6,063 nucleotides of DNA from Eudoraea sp. (GTDB lineage Bacteria > Bacteroidota > Bacteroidia > Flavobacteriales > Flavobacteriaceae): the NCBI GenBank assembly GCA_013042125.1, contig JABDQS010000213.1, positions 1 to 6,063 on the forward strand, read 5' to 3'. Positions 4,252 through 6,063 of this stretch are shown here, in pieces (position 1 is the first letter of the stretch; each line of letters begins with the position of its first letter). The notes beneath the pieces were generated by a model, which searched no databases, was not told where the DNA came from, and was given only the letters and a program-made list of their open reading frames with translations. A program made the position numbers and the translations under genes.

Positions 4252-6063
4252 ATGTACCTGATATTTGATACCGAAACCACCGGATTACCAAAACGCTGGA
4301 ATGCCCCTGTTACAGAGGTAGATAACTGGCCCCGTTGCGTACAATTGGCCTGGCAGCTGCACGATGGGTTAGGAAATCTCATAGAACAACAAGACTTTCT
4401 GATTCAACCAGAAGGTTATGATATTCCCTACGATGCAGAACAGATCCATGGGATTTCTACAGAATTAGCATCAAAAGATGGTATACCGCTGGCAGAGGCC
4501 TTAAAACTCTTTAAAGAAGTTCTTGATAAGACGCAGTTTCTGGTAGGACAGAATGTGGGTTTCGATATCAATATCATGGGTGCGGAATTTTACCGCTCCG
4601 GAATTGAAAATTCCCTTTCAACGCTACCAGTATTAGACACCTGTACTGAAAATACTGCAAGCCTGTGCCAAATTCCGGGAGGGAGGGGTGGAAAATTTAA
4701 ACTTCCAACTTTAACAGAGCTTCATGAATTTCTTTTTAACGAACCTTTTTCAGAGGCCCATAATGCTGCGGCAGATGTTGAGGCAACAAGCCGGTGTTTC
4801 TTTGAATTAGTGAGGAGAAGGTCATTTTCAAGGGAAGAATTAAAGGTTCAACCCGATTATTTTGAGGCGTTTATCAAGCTCCATCCTACAGAGATAGCAC
4901 CCTTGGGTTTAACCCATAGAAATCTGAAAAAAGCCTCGAAAGCTTTAAAACGAAAGCAGGAGGTATCCACACCTGAGATCTCCGAGGAGGAGATCAAAGC
5001 CAATATCAAAAGTTTAGAGGATACTACATTCGTACATCTTCACAATCATTCTCAATTCTCTGTCTTACAATCTACCATCAAGATAAGGGACCTGGTAGCT
5101 TCCGCAGCAGAGCACAATATGCCAGCGGTAGCGTTAACAGATCATGCCAATATGATGGGTGCCTTCCATTTTGTGAAGGAAGTAAAGGCTTACAATGCAA
5201 GCTTAAAAAGTAAGAAGGCAAAGGCAGAAGAGGCCGGTGAAGATTTCAGACAGCAAAAGATCTTGCCTATCATAGGCTGTGAATTCTTCGTTTGTGAAGA
5301 TCACCTTAACAAAAATCAGAAAGATTACGGATATCAGATGGTCTTTCTAGCTAAGAACAAGAACGGGTATCACAACCTGGCCAAAATGGCTTCTCTGGCA
5401 TATACAGACGGATTTTACTATGTCCCAAGAATAGATAAGACCATCGTTGAACAGTATAAAGAAGACCTCATTGTCCTCACGGGAAATCTCTATGGAGAAA
5501 TTGCCTCAAAGATCCTAAATTTGGGTGAAAAGCAGGCTGAAGAGGCATTGGTCTGGTGGCACAACATGTTCGGAGAGGATCTCTACGTTGAGTTGATGCG
5601 TCACGATCAGGAAGATGAGAATAGGGCCAACCCTGTTTTATTGGCTATGGCTCAAAAATATGAGATAAAAGTAATAGCCAGCAATAATACCTACTATTGT
5701 AAAAAAGAGGATGCAGAGGCACACGATATTCTTCTTTGTGTAAAAGATGGCGAAAAACAAGCCACCCCAATAGGACGAGGAAGAGGATACCGCTATGGCC
5801 TGCCAAATCAGGAATATTACTTCAAGTCTACTGAGGAAATGAAAGCCTTGTTTCAGGATATTCCTGAGGCCATTTTAAATCTCCGGGAGATCGTAGACAA
5901 AATAGAACCTTTTGAACTTGCCAGGGAAGTACTACTTCCAAAGTTCGAGATCCCGGAAGAATTTTCAGTGACTGAGGATGAGGAAGATGGAGGGAAGCGC
6001 GGAGAAAATGCATATTTACGGCATATCACCTACATGGGAGCTGAGAAGCGATACTCAGATCTA
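4252..6063 (+). CDS. dnaE: DNA polymerase III alpha subunit with N-terminal DEDDh exonuclease domain (3' end outside window)
   Basis: The frame is open from ATG 4252 to the window end (604 codons, no stop), so only the N-terminal part of a probably 1400-plus-residue replicative polymerase is visible. Residues 1 to about 190 form a DnaQ-like 3'-5' exonuclease: Exo I D-T-E (D6, E8), Exo II N-V-G-F-D (D105) and Exo III H-N-A-A-A-D (H170, D175), a complete DEDDh set. A charged linker (about 190-258) leads to the PHP domain, which opens F-V-H-L-H-N-H-S-Q-F-S-V-L-Q (260-273) and continues with T-D-H-A-N (296-300), I-I-G-C-E-F (340-345), G-Y-H-N-L (372-376) and E-L-M-R-H (447-451). The segment A-S-N-N-T-Y-Y (476-482) stands where active PHP domains usually have an Asp-x-His metal site, so that site looks lost. 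A lysine/glutamate-rich insert lies at about 312-336. The catalytic palm is not in view. The ATG gives the first exonuclease strand at once, so the start is well supported. Exonuclease placement at the N-terminus, not inside PHP, distinguishes it from PolC. Confidence 0.96.
   Translation, partial: MYLIFDTETTGLPKRWNAPVTEVDNWPRCVQLAWQLHDGLGNLIEQQDFLIQPEGYDIPYDAEQIHGISTELASKDGIPLAEALKLFKEVLDKTQFLVGQNVGFDINIMGAEFYRSGIENSLSTLPVLDTCTENTASLCQIPGGRGGKFKLPTLTELHEFLFNEPFSEAHNAAADVEATSRCFFELVRRRSFSREELKVQPDYFEAFIKLHPTEIAPLGLTHRNLKKASKALKRKQEVSTPEISEEEIKANIKSLEDTTFVHLHNHSQFSVLQSTIKIRDLVASAAEHNMPAVALTDHANMMGAFHFVKEVKAYNASLKSKKAKAEEAGEDFRQQKILPIIGCEFFVCEDHLNKNQKDYGYQMVFLAKNKNGYHNLAKMASLAYTDGFYYVPRIDKTIVEQYKEDLIVLTGNLYGEIASKILNLGEKQAEEALVWWHNMFGEDLYVELMRHDQEDENRANPVLLAMAQKYEIKVIASNNTYYCKKEDAEAHDILLCVKDGEKQATPIGRGRGYRYGLPNQEYYFKSTEEMKALFQDIPEAILNLREIVDKIEPFELAREVLLPKFEIPEEFSVTEDEEDGGKRGENAYLRHITYMGAEKRYSDL

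Noticed and set aside
5828..6013. 61-codon minus-strand frame within dnaE
   Set aside because: It is opposite a continuous, well-conserved dnaE frame and shows no domain.
4252..6063. Assignment as PolC because an exonuclease domain is present
   Set aside because: In PolC the exonuclease is inserted within PHP and preceded by an OB domain; here it is the extreme N-terminus followed by an uninterrupted DnaE-type PHP.

Overview
The window looks like chromosomal core-genome DNA from a member of the Bacteroidota, most likely a marine-type flavobacterium (Flavobacteriaceae). Four things point that way. Ribosomal protein S16 has a very long Ala/Glu/Pro-rich tail. The DNA polymerase III alpha subunit begins with a fused DnaQ-like proofreading domain. 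A TAnnTTTG-type promoter element (TATATTTG) lies upstream of rpsP. Clear Shine-Dalgarno sequences are missing in front of the genes, and the DNA is moderately AT-rich. No mobile element, CRISPR array, tRNA or rRNA was found.

Layout from left to right. (1) Bases 1-1337, plus strand: the last four membrane segments of an APC-superfamily amino acid permease, overlapping by ATGA with a complete guanidino-group hydrolase of the DDAH/arginine deiminase type. The pair suggests uptake or exchange of an arginine-like compound and its hydrolysis. (2) Bases 1340-3373, minus strand: the operon rpsP-rimM-trmN6 (S16, 30S maturation factor, tRNA A37 N6-methyltransferase), converging on the hydrolase gene with only 2 bases between stop codons. 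(3) Bases 3374-3654: a divergent regulatory region with a good rpsP promoter, a weaker rightward promoter candidate and several short inverted repeats. (4) Bases 3655-4110, plus strand: a DUF2383/PA2169-type ferritin-like four-helix-bundle protein, followed by a strong intrinsic terminator at 4137-4163. (5) Bases 4252-6063, plus strand: the first 604 codons of dnaE, covering an N-terminal DEDDh exonuclease domain and most of the PHP domain. The gene runs off the window.

The window is mostly informational housekeeping (translation, ribosome and tRNA maturation, replication) with a small guanidino-compound module at the left. I see no convincing novel defence or mobile system. The points most worth a second look are the exonuclease-PHP fusion in DnaE with an apparently degraded last PHP metal site, the 150-residue low-complexity tail on S16 with internal DNA repeats, trmN6 standing where trmD usually follows rimM, the permease/hydrolase pair of unknown substrate, and the palindrome plus four-codon mini-ORF in front of the DUF2383 gene.
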